A DNA stretch of 21,753 nt, taken from contig CALGOY010000015.1 in NCBI GenBank assembly GCA_937960725.1, positions 1 through 21,753 of the forward strand, read 5' to 3'. Within the stretch, counting starts at the first letter, position 1. The number at the start of each line of letters is the position of its first letter. Below the pieces are notes generated by a model. The model worked only from the letters and a program-made list of their open reading frames with translations, searched no databases and had not been told where the DNA came from. The translations under genes were made by a program, and so were the position numbers. The stretch is from an uncultured Bacillota bacterium (GTDB taxonomy: Bacteria; Bacillota; Clostridia; Caldicoprobacterales; UBA3941). This document shows, one piece after another, positions 13,531 to 21,753 of this stretch.

Positions 13531-14223
13531 TTATTGACCATAATAAGCGTTTGCACCATGTTTTCTTAAGAAGTGCTTATCTAAAAGGTTTTGATCCATC
13601 GGCTCTATGCCAGGCTTTAGCATTAATGTTCTCCATGCCATTTTAGCTACTTCTTCTAGCACGACTGCATTGTGCACGGCTTCAGCAGCATCTTTACCCC
13701 AAGTAAATGGGCCGTGCTGATTGACCAATACTGCCGGAATATCCATGGGATTGATCTTTCTATCTTTAAAAGTTTCTACAATAACGTTCCCCGTTTCTTT
13801 TTCATATTCTCCTTTTATCTCTTGCTCTGTCATATTCCGGGTGCATGGAATTTCCCCATAGAAATAATCGCCATGGGTTGTTCCCAGGGGCATAATTCCC
13901 TGGCCTGCCTGAGCAAAGCTGGTAGCCCAGGGAGAATGGGTATGGACAACTCCTCCTATTTCGGGAAAATTCTTGTATAGGACAAGGTGAGAGGGGGTAT
14001 CCGAAGAGGGTTTTAAATCTCCCTCAACCCTATTCCCCTCCAAATCCAGCACCACCATATGCTCTGGCTTCAAATCCTCATAGGGAACGCCACTGGGTTT
14101 AATCACAATCAGGCCTTTATCCCTATCTATTCCGCTTACATTGCCCCAAGTAAATGTAACCAGCCCATATTTGGGCAGATCCAAATTTGCCTTCCAGACT
14201 TGTTCCTTCAGTGTTTCAAGCAA
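13531..14223 (-). CDS. araD: L-ribulose-5-phosphate 4-epimerase
   Basis: A class II aldolase-fold, zinc-dependent enzyme that converts L-ribulose-5-phosphate to D-xylulose-5-phosphate, the last step of L-arabinose entry into the pentose phosphate pathway. The 230-residue product lines up with E. coli AraD with a one-residue offset: zinc ligands H94, H96 (VVHTHSPWA) and H170 (NQHGPFTWG), catalytic D119 (THGDY) and Y228 near the C-terminus (NAYYGQ), and D75 in SSDTPSH. GNVSG and KPSGV form the phosphate-binding region. The start is TTG at 14223, with AGGAGG ending 9 nt upstream; no ATG fits. It is the last gene of the operon, 37 nt downstream of araB. Confidence 0.96.
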   Translation of the reverse strand: MLETLKEQVWKANLDLPKYGLVTFTWGNVSGIDRDKGLIVIKPSGVPYEDLKPEHMVVLDLEGNRVEGDLKPSSDTPSHLVLYKNFPEIGGVVHTHSPWATSFAQAGQGIMPLGTTHGDYFYGEIPCTRNMTEQEIKGEYEKETGNVIVETFKDRKINPMDIPAVLVNQHGPFTWGKDAAEAVHNAVVLEEVAKMAWRTLMLKPGIEPMDQNLLDKHFLRKHGANAYYGQ

Positions 14224-14260
14224 TATAGACAGCCTCCTGATTAAATTTATTTTAACTAGA

Positions 14261-15937
14261 CTATTTGTTAATCGCTTCCCGTTTTATCTCCTTAAGCCGC
14301 TTCATGACGTCATTAGCCCCCCTGCCAAAATAGTCGTGGAGCAGTTTATATTCAGCGTATAACTTGTTATACATCTCTACATTTTCAGGAATGGGAGTGT
14401 AGACTACGTCTTTTAACCTGGCCATTTCTTTTGCAGCATCTACTATGGAATCGTAACCTCCCCGCTCCTTTCCAGCTGCTACTGCTCCAAACATGGCAGA
14501 GCCCAGGGCAGGAGTTTGAGAAGAAGCAGATATTCGAATTTCCCTATTAGTTACATCGGCATAAATCTGCATAATGAACGGGTTTTTATGGGCGATTCCA
14601 CCTGCAGCATAAAGCTCCCGTATAGGCACGCCGCTTTCTTCAAATGTCTCTATGATCATTCGGGTACCATAAGCCGTAGCTTCAATAAGCGCCCTATATA
14701 TCTCTTCCGGCTTTGTAAGCAGTGTCATTCCTACTATCATTCCGGTTAAGTCCACGTCTACTAATACGGATCTGTTTCCATTCCACCAGTCTAGGGCTAC
14801 TAATCCGCTTTCCCCTACTGCTAATTTTTCTGCCTTTTCACTCAGCAGGGCATGGATATCCATTCCTCTATCCTTTGCTTCTTGCATATACTCAGCTGGA
14901 ACGCAATTCTTTACAAACCACTCAAAGTGATCGCCTACACAGGACTGGCCTGCCTCATAGCCCATATATCCAGGTAATATTCCATCTTCCACCACGCCGC
15001 ACATGCCAGGAACCATCTTTTCTTCTTTACCCAGGAGCATGTGGCAAGTGGAGGTACCCATAATCATGAGCATCTTGCCTTCCTCGGTAATGCCTACCGC
15101 TGGAACAGCTACATGGGCATCTACGTTTGCCACTGCAACAGCAGTACCGGGCTTCAGTCCGGTCAATTCAGCAGCTTTTTCAGTTATTTCCCCAGCCTTG
15201 GTGCCTATAGGGTAAATATCCCTGCTCAGCTTTTCATCTACCACATTCTCCAGCCTCGGATCTAAAGCCTTGAAAAACTCCTTGGATGGATAGCCTTTCC
15301 GCTTATGCCATATAGCCTTATAGCCTGCCATGCAGCTGCTTCTCTTTTCCTGTCCTGTCAGCTGTAGGACAACCCAGTCTCCTACTTCCATGAATCGATC
15401 TGCTTTTTCATATATTTCAGGCGCTTCGTTAAGTACCTGCCAAATCTTTGGAATCATCCATTCTGAGGAAATTTTTCCTCCATATCTCTGGAGAAAATCC
15501 TCCCCCCGCTCCTGTGCAATTTCATTTAACCGATTGGCTTCATCCTGAGCTGCATGATGCTTCCACAGCTTTATGTAGGCATGGGGAGCTGATTTATATT
15601 CCTCATAAAAACATAGGGGAGTGCCTTCCTTATCTACAGGCAGAATGGTACAAGAAGTAAAATCCAAACCTATGCCTATAACATCTTCCTTATCTCCTCC
15701 CCCCTCCTTAAGCACGGCAGGTATAGTCTCACTTAAGACGTCCAGATAATCCTGGGGATGGTGTAGAGCCCAATCCGGTTCTAAGCGAGTCTTCCCATCT
15801 GGCAGATACTCGTCCATCACGCCATGGGGATAGGCTTTTACCGCTGTGGCAACCTCTCTGCCAGTACCTATCTCTACCAATACCGCTCTACCTGATTGTG
15901 TTCCAAAATCAACGCCTATAGAATACTTCTTACCCAT
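14261..15937 (-). CDS. araB: L-ribulokinase (FGGY family)
   Basis: Phosphorylates L-ribulose with ATP to L-ribulose-5-phosphate in the cytoplasm. The 558-residue protein is a full-length FGGY kinase close to E. coli AraB in size. The N-terminal ATP/phosphate motif is [15 protein letters not shown], and [16 protein letters not shown] near 90 is typical of ribulokinases, with [26 protein letters not shown] and the late [19 protein letters not shown] of the second domain. The neighbours araD, araR and the isomerase confirm that the substrate is ribulose and not xylulose or glycerol. The ATG overlaps the araR stop by one base (TAATG), and AAAGGA lies upstream inside araR, so translation is likely coupled. 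Confidence 0.96.
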   Translation of the reverse strand: MGKKYSIGVDFGTQSGRAVLVEIGTGREVATAVKAYPHGVMDEYLPDGKTRLEPDWALHHPQDYLDVLSETIPAVLKEGGGDKEDVIGIGLDFTSCTILPVDKEGTPLCFYEEYKSAPHAYIKLWKHHAAQDEANRLNEIAQERGEDFLQRYGGKISSEWMIPKIWQVLNEAPEIYEKADRFMEVGDWVVLQLTGQEKRSSCMAGYKAIWHKRKGYPSKEFFKALDPRLENVVDEKLSRDIYPIGTKAGEITEKAAELTGLKPGTAVAVANVDAHVAVPAVGITEEGKMLMIMGTSTCHMLLGKEEKMVPGMCGVVEDGILPGYMGYEAGQSCVGDHFEWFVKNCVPAEYMQEAKDRGMDIHALLSEKAEKLAVGESGLVALDWWNGNRSVLVDVDLTGMIVGMTLLTKPEEIYRALIEATAYGTRMIIETFEESGVPIRELYAAGGIAHKNPFIMQIYADVTNREIRISASSQTPALGSAMFGAVAAGKERGGYDSIVDAAKEMARLKDVVYTPIPENVEMYNKLYAEYKLLHDYFGRGANDVMKRLKEIKREAINK

Positions 15938-17043
15938 TACTCACCCGTCCTTTCTTTATATTCGCAGCTACTTCCTCTGACTATAAGCTGGGGTTTCATC
16001 TTTATAGCATGATATTTTTTCTTCCCAGCAATCATCTGAAGGATGGCCCTAGCAGCCTCCTCCCCTAGCTTTTCTTGGGGATGGGCTACCGTTGTTAGCT
16101 TCACCTCTGAAGCAACTGCCAGCTGAGAGTCATCAAAGCTGACCAAGGATAAGTCCTCTGGTATATTAATTCCTTTGCTGCGAGCTCTATCTAATACTTT
16201 CATGGCAACTTGATCGTTATAGCAGACTAAAGCTGAGCATTCCTCAAACAAGCGGTCGAGCTGTTCGTTATCACAGCCTCCCAGCTTTTCCTCCGCTTGC
16301 TCCGTATCAAACCACAGTATCCTCGAGCTGCAAACTTCTAGACCTTTAAGAGAGCAAGCTTTGCTAAAGCCTTCAAATCGATAGTGGCCTTGAATGTCAT
16401 CTGATTTAAATATGCCTCCGATCCTGGTATGGCCTAAATCCAAAAGATGATTAGTGGCCAAGTATCCAGCCTCCACATCATCTTCTACAACGTAGGAATA
16501 ATCCAAATCCTTATAAAAACCGTGGATAAATATAATGGGGATTTTCCTGCTGTGGCTCAGCTGCCTATACAAATCCAAATTGGGGTTGGGAAGGGCACTT
16601 TTGGTAGTTTCAACAATTAGTCCATCCAGTTCAGTGTTTAAAAATTTTTCAAGACATAGACGCTCTTTTTCATGTTTGTTATAGGTAGAAGCCAGTATAA
16701 TATTGTAACCTTTGGGGGAAAGAACCGAGTCAATCCCCCTGATGATAGAAGGGAAGATATAATCGTTTAGATAAGTAGTCATAACTCCAATAGTCCTAGC
16801 TTGCCTAACCTCTCTATCCGGCCGTCTGTCTACAAAAGTACCCTTCCCGTGGATCCTGTAAAGCCATCCTTCATTTACTAGCTCTCCAATTGCTTGCCTT
16901 ACTGTATGCCTGCTCATTTGGAATTTATTGGCAAGCTCATTTTCAGACCATATCTTCTCTCCAGGCTTTAGCTGTTCTTCTTTGATTGTAGCAATGATAT
17001 GCTCTTTTAATTGCTGATATTTTGGCTTTGACAATTTCGACAT
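15937..17043 (-). CDS. araR: Arabinose-responsive repressor AraR (GntR DNA-binding, LacI-type sensor)
   Basis: A 368-residue regulator of the AraR type. Residues about 6-72 are a GntR winged helix ([20 protein letters not shown], then [16 protein letters not shown]). From about 80 a periplasmic-binding-protein-like LacI/GalR sensor domain follows ([20 protein letters not shown], then [40 protein letters not shown] and [12 protein letters not shown]). This fusion is the hallmark of AraR of Bacillus and Clostridium, which releases DNA on binding L-arabinose. A perfect AraR-type palindrome lies on the operon promoter, so the operon is probably autorepressed. The gene lies 27 nt after the isomerase gene and overlaps araB by one base. 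The ribosome-binding site is weak (GGATGTGGGTG, somewhat far from the ATG), which could keep repressor levels low. Confidence 0.95.
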   Translation of the reverse strand: MSKLSKPKYQQLKEHIIATIKEEQLKPGEKIWSENELANKFQMSRHTVRQAIGELVNEGWLYRIHGKGTFVDRRPDREVRQARTIGVMTTYLNDYIFPSIIRGIDSVLSPKGYNIILASTYNKHEKERLCLEKFLNTELDGLIVETTKSALPNPNLDLYRQLSHSRKIPIIFIHGFYKDLDYSYVVEDDVEAGYLATNHLLDLGHTRIGGIFKSDDIQGHYRFEGFSKACSLKGLEVCSSRILWFDTEQAEEKLGGCDNEQLDRLFEECSALVCYNDQVAMKVLDRARSKGINIPEDLSLVSFDDSQLAVASEVKLTTVAHPQEKLGEEAARAILQMIAGKKKYHAIKMKPQLIVRGSSCEYKERTGE

Positions 17044-17070
17044 TGATTTACTACACCCACATCCGTTTTA

Positions 17071-18555
17071 TTATTTAAAAGGATTTTCACCAGGATACAG
17101 CATTGATGCCGGCTGGTTAAAGGATACATCCTCGACACCTAGCATCTTCATAGCTGCAAACAGAACTTTTCCAGCATGTTTAAAACCTACACCAGCGTGG
17201 TGAGGAAATCTCTTAGCAATTAGAACATGGCGATAGAATCTAGCCATCTCTTTAACAGCAAATACCCCGATACTTCCAAAGGATTTGGGATCTACGTCTA
17301 TTACTTCACCCTGAGCTACATAGCTTCTTAAAGTAGTATCAGCAGTGCTCTGCAATCTAAATAGGGTAATTTCTCCAGGCCTTATAGTACCCTCTAAAGT
17401 ACCTCGGGTAATATCCGGCTCGCTGTCTGGTTCTAATTGACGGTGCATAATGCGCTGATAATTCATTGCAGGATTTTTCATGCAGCAGCTGGAAGTATTG
17501 CCGCAGTGGAAGCCCATGAATAGATCATCATGTCTGTAGCCTTCAAACTTGTCTTTATTATTTTCATACATATCCTTGGGCACCGTATTGTTTATATCTA
17601 AAAGAGTTGCAGGCATCTTAGTAGCGCAGGTTATGATATACTCGCTCAAGGCACCATATATATCGGTCTCACAAGCAATTGGGATACCTCTGGCAGCGAA
17701 TCTAGAGTTTACATAACATGGAACGAACTTGAACTGGGTCTGGAAAGCAGGCCAGCATTTATTAGCAAATATAGCGTATTTGGACGCTCCTATATGTTCT
17801 TCCATCCAGTCCTTCAAAGTTATCTCATACTGAGCTAACCTAGGCAGAATTCCTGGATATCTATTGCCTTCTCCCAGCTCCTCTTCCATTTCTTTAACCA
17901 CTTCTGGAATCCTGGGATCATCTGCATGTTTATTGTAGGCTTCAAAAAGATCCAGCTCGGAATTTTCCATGATCTCTACTCCTAGATCATACAAGGGTTT
18001 AATGGGAGCATTGCATGCAAGAAAGTCCTGGGGTCTTGGTCCAAAGCTGAAAATCTTCAATCCAGAAAGGCCTAAAATTACACGGGCAATATCTTCAAAT
18101 TCAGCTATCATAGATGCAACTTCATCTGCAGTTCCTACAGGATATTCGGGGATATAGGGATTTAGTTTTCTAAGACCTATATTATATGAAGCGTTGAGCA
18201 TGCCGCAATATGCATCGCCCCGTCCGTCAAATAGATCTGCTTCTGTTTCCTCTGCAGCTGCTACAAACATAGCGGGGCCATCAAATTTTTGAGCCAGCAT
18301 GGTTTCCGGCCCTTCAGGTCCGAAGTTACCTAAGTAAACTACCAGAGCATTTACTCCAGCCTCTTTAATCTCGTCTAAAGCCTTCATTGTATCTTTTTCG
18401 TTTTCTACAGTTGTGTTTGCTTCATAGATATCAATCCCTTTATCTTTGCAAGCTTTAACAACTGCCTGTCTCCTTCGCACGCTCAGTTCCAGAGGAAAGC
18501 AATCCCTGCTTACCGCTACGATACCGAGCTTAACCTCAGGAATATTACCCAGCAT
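17071..18555 (-). CDS. L-arabinose isomerase of the L-fucose isomerase-like (COG2407) type
   Basis: A 494-residue sugar isomerase related to the L-fucose/L-arabinose isomerase superfamily (COG2407), not classical AraA. I see an N-terminal Rossmann-like part (VKLGIVAVSRDCFPLE, then ALVVYLGNFGPEGPET) and the C-terminal metal site: E296 in ACETDIYGAL and D320 in TLLDINN. These are 24 residues apart, as are the metal ligands E337 and D361 of E. coli FucI, and a later His (H350 in GFHCGNTS, or H464/H465 near the end) could be the third. Its place as first gene with araR, araB and araD under an AraR operator makes L-arabinose to L-ribulose the most likely reaction, since no other isomerase is present. 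The ATG at 18555 was chosen because AGGAGGGG lies 5 nt upstream; further in-frame codons reach to 18609 without a site. Activity on L-fucose or other aldoses is possible. Confidence 0.87.
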   Translation of the reverse strand: MLGNIPEVKLGIVAVSRDCFPLELSVRRRQAVVKACKDKGIDIYEANTTVENEKDTMKALDEIKEAGVNALVVYLGNFGPEGPETMLAQKFDGPAMFVAAAEETEADLFDGRGDAYCGMLNASYNIGLRKLNPYIPEYPVGTADEVASMIAEFEDIARVILGLSGLKIFSFGPRPQDFLACNAPIKPLYDLGVEIMENSELDLFEAYNKHADDPRIPEVVKEMEEELGEGNRYPGILPRLAQYEITLKDWMEEHIGASKYAIFANKCWPAFQTQFKFVPCYVNSRFAARGIPIACETDIYGALSEYIITCATKMPATLLDINNTVPKDMYENNKDKFEGYRHDDLFMGFHCGNTSSCCMKNPAMNYQRIMHRQLEPDSEPDITRGTLEGTIRPGEITLFRLQSTADTTLRSYVAQGEVIDVDPKSFGSIGVFAVKEMARFYRHVLIAKRFPHHAGVGFKHAGKVLFAAMKMLGVEDVSFNQPASMLYPGENPFK

Positions 18556-18685
18556 ATAAACCCCTCCTAAATAATTTTTCATAATCTTTTGATATATTTT
18601 GATATACATAGTACTGATGCGACAAATAGACTACATCTGAGAATGGGAAGATGTGCCTATAATATATATGTATACCTGCAATATA

Positions 18686-18714
18686 ATTATACCACAGACA
18701 ACTTGTACGTACAA
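18686..18714 (-). promoter_or_regulatory. Promoter of the arabinose operon
   Basis: On the minus strand TTGTAC (18714-18709), a 17-nt spacer and a perfect TATAAT (18691-18686). The start would be at about 18679, giving a leader of about 120 nt. The -35 box is part of the AraR palindrome, so repressor binding should block RNA polymerase. Confidence 0.8.
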
Positions 18715-18716
18715 GT
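18701..18716. promoter_or_regulatory. AraR operator
   Basis: ACTTGTACGTACAAGT is a perfect 16-bp palindrome and closely matches the AraR box known from Bacillus (core TTGTACGTACAA). It covers the -35 box of the arabinose operon promoter. Only one full site was found in this region. Confidence 0.9.
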
Positions 18717-18756
18717 AGTATAAGCTATATTTTTTATTTATAATCATTTACATATT

Positions 18757-18790
18757 AAAAATGCCTATTGATAAAGAAATCAATAGGCAT
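18757..18790 (-). terminator. Terminator after gatB
   Basis: On the minus strand ATGCCTATTGAT (18790-18779) pairs with ATCAATAGGCAT (18772-18761) around a 6-nt loop and is followed by TTTTTAAT. It lies about 50 nt after the gatB stop and separates the gat operon from the arabinose promoter. Confidence 0.92.
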
Positions 18791-18839
18791 CCTCAGTATC
18801 AATATACATTTTTAGTTTAATATATTATAAAAATATAAA

Positions 18840-20282
18840 TTAGTTAGCTAAAAATTTCTCTAGAATATCCTTGGCGAGCCTAGGATTGGCCTTCCCTCTG
18901 CTTTCTTTCATAACCTGCCCCATTAGAAAAGCAAATACCTTTGTCTTGCCGCTTTTATACTCCTCCACTACATCAGTATTTTTTTCTAATACTGTCTGAA
19001 CTATTTTTTCAAGCTCTTCGGATCCGCTGATTTGAGTCAGTCCCCTCTCTTGGACGATCTGTTCGGGGGTTTTATCCGTTATAGCCAATTCATCCAATAC
19101 CTCTTTCCCTGCACTGCGGCTTATTTTGCCTTCCTCTACCATCTTTATAAGATCAGCAAAGTACTGGCTCTTTACAGGAATTCCATCGCCTTTATTCTCT
19201 TTCAAAACCCGCAACAGATCTGCCAGCATCCAATTGGCCACTTCCTTAGGCCGGATGCCAAATCCCACCACTTCTTCAAAATAATCCGCCAGGGCCTTAT
19301 CCCCTACCAGTATATCCGCTTCATATTTGCTTAATTTATATTGCTCCATAAACCTATCCCTTTTCTGCTTAGGAAGTTCGGGAAGCTCATCTTCCATCTT
19401 TTGCACAGCCCCTTCATCGATTATCAGCAAGGGTAGATCTGCTTCTGGGAAATAGCGATAGTCATCGGCATCTTCCTTGGAGCGCATGGGCACCGTCTTT
19501 CTCAGGCTGTTATCCCACTTCCTCGTCTCCTGTATAATTTTATGCTCCTCTCCAAGCCTGTATAGCTCTACCTGCCTTTTCTGCTCCTCCTCTAAGGCCC
19601 TTTGTATTTCCTTAAAGGAGTTGAGGTTTTTAATTTCTACCTTTGTGCCGAATTGTTCCTGTCCTAGCCTTCTAACGGAGATATTGACATCACACCTAAG
19701 AGAGCCCTCCTCCATCCTGCAGTCCGATATTTCTGCATACTCCAGTATGGCCTTCAGCTCTCTCAAAAATGCTACTGCTTCTTTAGGAGATCGGATATCC
19801 GGCCCTGTAACGATTTCAATCAACGGAACTCCAGCTCTGTTATAGTCGATCAAAGTATAGGGCTCATCCTCCAGATGGACTAGCTTGCCCGCATCCTCTT
19901 CTATATGTATCCTAGTTATGCGGATCCTCTTTGTTTGCATTTTGCCGTCCTCTTCATCCGTTTCAATATCTATATATCCATTGCTGCATATTGGCATATC
20001 GTATTGGGATATCTGATAAGCTTTCGGAAGGTCAGGATAAAAATAATTTTTTCTATCGAATTTATTAATCTTATTGATTTCACAGTTCAAAGCTCTTCCT
20101 GCTTTAATAGTGAGATTGACTACTTCTTGGTTTAATACCGGCAAGCTGCCTGGAAGGCCCAAGCAGACCGGGCAGGTGTTTGCATTGGGTTCTTCCCCAA
20201 ATTTAGTTGAGCAGGAGCAAAATATTTTCGACTTAGTTTTTAGCTCCGCATGGATTTCGAGGCCTATGATCGTTTCAAACAT
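18840..20282 (-). CDS. gatB: Aspartyl/glutamyl-tRNA amidotransferase subunit B
   Basis: The tRNA-binding and kinase subunit of GatCAB, which converts Glu-tRNA(Gln) (and often Asp-tRNA(Asn)) to the amidated form with ATP and ammonia from GatA. The 480-residue product has the GatB cradle from residue 1 (ETIIGLEIHAEL), a four-cysteine zinc-type site C22-x-C24...C37-x2-C40, KNYFYPDLPKAYQISQYD, HIEEDAGKL, DYNRAGVPLIEIVT, and GSLRCDVNISV; the C-terminal YqeY-like tail ends in LMGQVMKESRGKANPRLAKD. The ATG at 20282 gives the family start MFETIIGLEIH and overlaps the gatA stop by 8 nt, implying coupling. Seven in-frame codons upstream lead only to a TTG at 20300. Confidence 0.97.
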   Translation of the reverse strand: MFETIIGLEIHAELKTKSKIFCSCSTKFGEEPNANTCPVCLGLPGSLPVLNQEVVNLTIKAGRALNCEINKINKFDRKNYFYPDLPKAYQISQYDMPICSNGYIDIETDEEDGKMQTKRIRITRIHIEEDAGKLVHLEDEPYTLIDYNRAGVPLIEIVTGPDIRSPKEAVAFLRELKAILEYAEISDCRMEEGSLRCDVNISVRRLGQEQFGTKVEIKNLNSFKEIQRALEEEQKRQVELYRLGEEHKIIQETRKWDNSLRKTVPMRSKEDADDYRYFPEADLPLLIIDEGAVQKMEDELPELPKQKRDRFMEQYKLSKYEADILVGDKALADYFEEVVGFGIRPKEVANWMLADLLRVLKENKGDGIPVKSQYFADLIKMVEEGKISRSAGKEVLDELAITDKTPEQIVQERGLTQISGSEELEKIVQTVLEKNTDVVEEYKSGKTKVFAFLMGQVMKESRGKANPRLAKDILEKFLAN

Positions 20283-21753
20283 CTTGCACCACCCCCTCAA
20301 GCGCCGGCTTTCTGCTAGAAATTCCTAGTTCCCGTTCAAGGCTGTAGGCAGCCTGAAACAGCTTATTTTCTTCAAAATAATTTCCTACAAGTTGCAGTCC
20401 AATTGGTAGCCCTTCCCTGCTAAATCCACAGGGTATAGATATGGCCGGAATCCCTACTAGATTTATGATTGCTGTATAGATATCTGCAAGATACATCTCC
20501 AGCGGATCGCTTCTTTTTTCTCCTATTTTAAATGGCAGCGTTGGATACGTAGGCATAAGGATAATATCATAGCTTTTAAATAGCTGCTTAAATACTTCTT
20601 TAACTTTCTTCCTAAGCTGCATTGCTTTTTTATAGTAGATATCATAATGCTCGGAAGACAGCACATAAGTCCCTAGCATAATCCTTCGCTTTACTTCCCA
20701 GCCAAACCCTTCAGTTCTGGAGTTAATGATTAACTCTTCTATATCGCTGAAGTTCTCCGTCCTATATCCGTATCTTATACCATCATACCTGCCAAGATTT
20801 GAGCTGGCCTCTGCTGTAGATATAATATAGTGGGCAGACAAGGCCGCTTCTAGTATGGGTAGGGAAAACTCCTCCAGTTTTGCACCCATTTTTTCATAAA
20901 GCCTTGCAGTTTCATATATAGAATCTTCTATCTGCTTGTCCAATCTTTCGTTGAAACATTCCTTGGGTATGCCTATTTTAAAGCCCTCTACTCCCTTATC
21001 TATATCCCCCAAAAAATCTGTATAATCAGGGGATTTAATGCTTGTATAATCCTTCTTATCAGGACCTTGCAACACCTGATATAATAAGGCGCAATCTGTT
21101 ACATTCCCCGCCATGGGTCCAATCTGGTCGAAGGAAGAAGCAAAGGCAACTAAGCCATATCTAGAGACCGCTCCGAAGCTGGGCTTCAAACCAACAACTC
21201 CACAGAATGCCGCAGGCTGTCTAACGGATCCACCGGTATCGGAGCCTACTGCCAGGGGAGCAAAGCCTGCAGCTATAGCGGCAGCAGAACCTCCCGAAGA
21301 GCCGCCGGGAACTCTGCTTAAATCCCAAGGATTGCGGGTTATTTTCACTGCAGAGTTTTCCGTAGTAGAGCCCATTCCAAACTCGTCCATGTTGGTTTTC
21401 CCTATTATGATTGCCCCCGCATCCTTTAATTTTTCTATAATGGTGGCATCGTAAGGTGGAACAAAATCTTCAAGCATCCTCGAAGCACAGGTAGTCCTAA
21501 TCCCCCTCGTACATATATTATCTTTAACTGCCACGGGGATGCCTCCAAGGGGCCCTATGTCTTCGCCTCTTTGAAGCTTTTTATCCATATCCTCCGCCTT
21601 CTCTAAAGCTTCATCTGCACAAACTGTGATAAAAGCGCCAATTTTGTCATCCAGCTTCGAAATCCGGTTTATGTATTCCTGTACTACCTCCTTGATGGTA
21701 AAGCTTTTATTTTTATAACCCTTTTGGATATCTTCTACCGGCATTTGTTCTAT
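20275..21753 (-). CDS. gatA: Glutamyl-tRNA(Gln) amidotransferase subunit A, 5' end outside window
   Basis: The amidase subunit of GatCAB, which releases ammonia from glutamine. The amidase-signature Ser-cisSer-Lys triad is complete, counting from the first Met in the window (21744): K74 in VAVKDNI, S149 in GGSSGGSAAAIAAG and S173 in SDTGGSVRQPA, with the same spacing as K79/S154/S178 of S. aureus GatA. The frame stays open through the last bases (codons for I-E-Q before that Met), and family members usually have about 8-12 more residues with an LT-type start, so the true start is probably just beyond the window; a start at 21744 cannot be excluded. GatC, needed for the complex, is not in the window and is expected upstream. 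The stop overlaps gatB. Confidence 0.96.
   Translation of the reverse strand: MEQMPVEDIQKGYKNKSFTIKEVVQEYINRISKLDDKIGAFITVCADEALEKAEDMDKKLQRGEDIGPLGGIPVAVKDNICTRGIRTTCASRMLEDFVPPYDATIIEKLKDAGAIIIGKTNMDEFGMGSTTENSAVKITRNPWDLSRVPGGSSGGSAAAIAAGFAPLAVGSDTGGSVRQPAAFCGVVGLKPSFGAVSRYGLVAFASSFDQIGPMAGNVTDCALLYQVLQGPDKKDYTSIKSPDYTDFLGDIDKGVEGFKIGIPKECFNERLDKQIEDSIYETARLYEKMGAKLEEFSLPILEAALSAHYIISTAEASSNLGRYDGIRYGYRTENFSDIEELIINSRTEGFGWEVKRRIMLGTYVLSSEHYDIYYKKAMQLRKKVKEVFKQLFKSYDIILMPTYPTLPFKIGEKRSDPLEMYLADIYTAIINLVGIPAISIPCGFSREGLPIGLQLVGNYFEENKLFQAAYSLERELGISSRKPALEGVVQDV

Overview
The window looks like chromosomal DNA of a low-to-moderate GC Clostridia-type Firmicute. It carries a long Bacillus/Clostridium-type SRP RNA, Asp23, RecD2, GatA/GatB, YmaF, a GntR-LacI type AraR with its palindromic operator, strong purine-rich Shine-Dalgarno sites, several GTG/TTG starts and TTGNNN-N17-TATAAT promoters. 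No species can be named from the sequence alone.

Layout. 1-168: 5' part of the SRP RNA on the minus strand, cut by the window edge. 512-910: an Asp23/Gls24 gene (+) ending in a good terminator, convergent with recD2 (979-3111, -). 3112-3625: non-coding, with a 60-nt imperfect inverted repeat and a possible transporter remnant. 3626-4134: a sulfatase relic with a large internal deletion. 4238-10387 (-): a corrinoid/methyl-transfer cluster, transcribed as a hydantoinase/oxoprolinase-like gene, a [2Fe-2S]-ASKHA corrinoid activator (RACE type), a PocR-AraC regulator, then a corrinoid protein and a terminator. 10558-11004 (+): a ferritin-like protein. 11030-12625 (-): a secreted GH18 protein. 12778-13325 (+): a short YmaF-type protein followed by a small putative lipoprotein, closed by a 40-bp perfect palindrome. 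13531-18555 (-): an L-arabinose operon in the order isomerase, araR, araB, araD, with an AraR operator on its promoter. 18840-21753 (-): gatA-gatB for Gln-tRNA formation, with gatA running off the window.

How the genes work together. The arabinose operon is a self-contained pathway (L-arabinose to L-ribulose to L-ribulose-5-P to D-xylulose-5-P) with its own repressor, but the isomerase is of the L-fucose isomerase/COG2407 type instead of classical AraA. The corrinoid cluster holds carrier, reactivator and sensor but no methyltransferase gene, so its substrate is not visible here.

The most unusual local observation is in the hydantoinase-like gene. It is split by exactly 35 nt flanked by a 5-bp direct repeat. 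Removing the 35 nt (one repeat copy plus the spacer) restores one continuous reading frame of about 690 codons with the expected family sequence across the junction. Together with the deleted sulfatase this suggests recent gene decay, or a reversible or bypassed insertion, next to an otherwise intact set of corrinoid genes.
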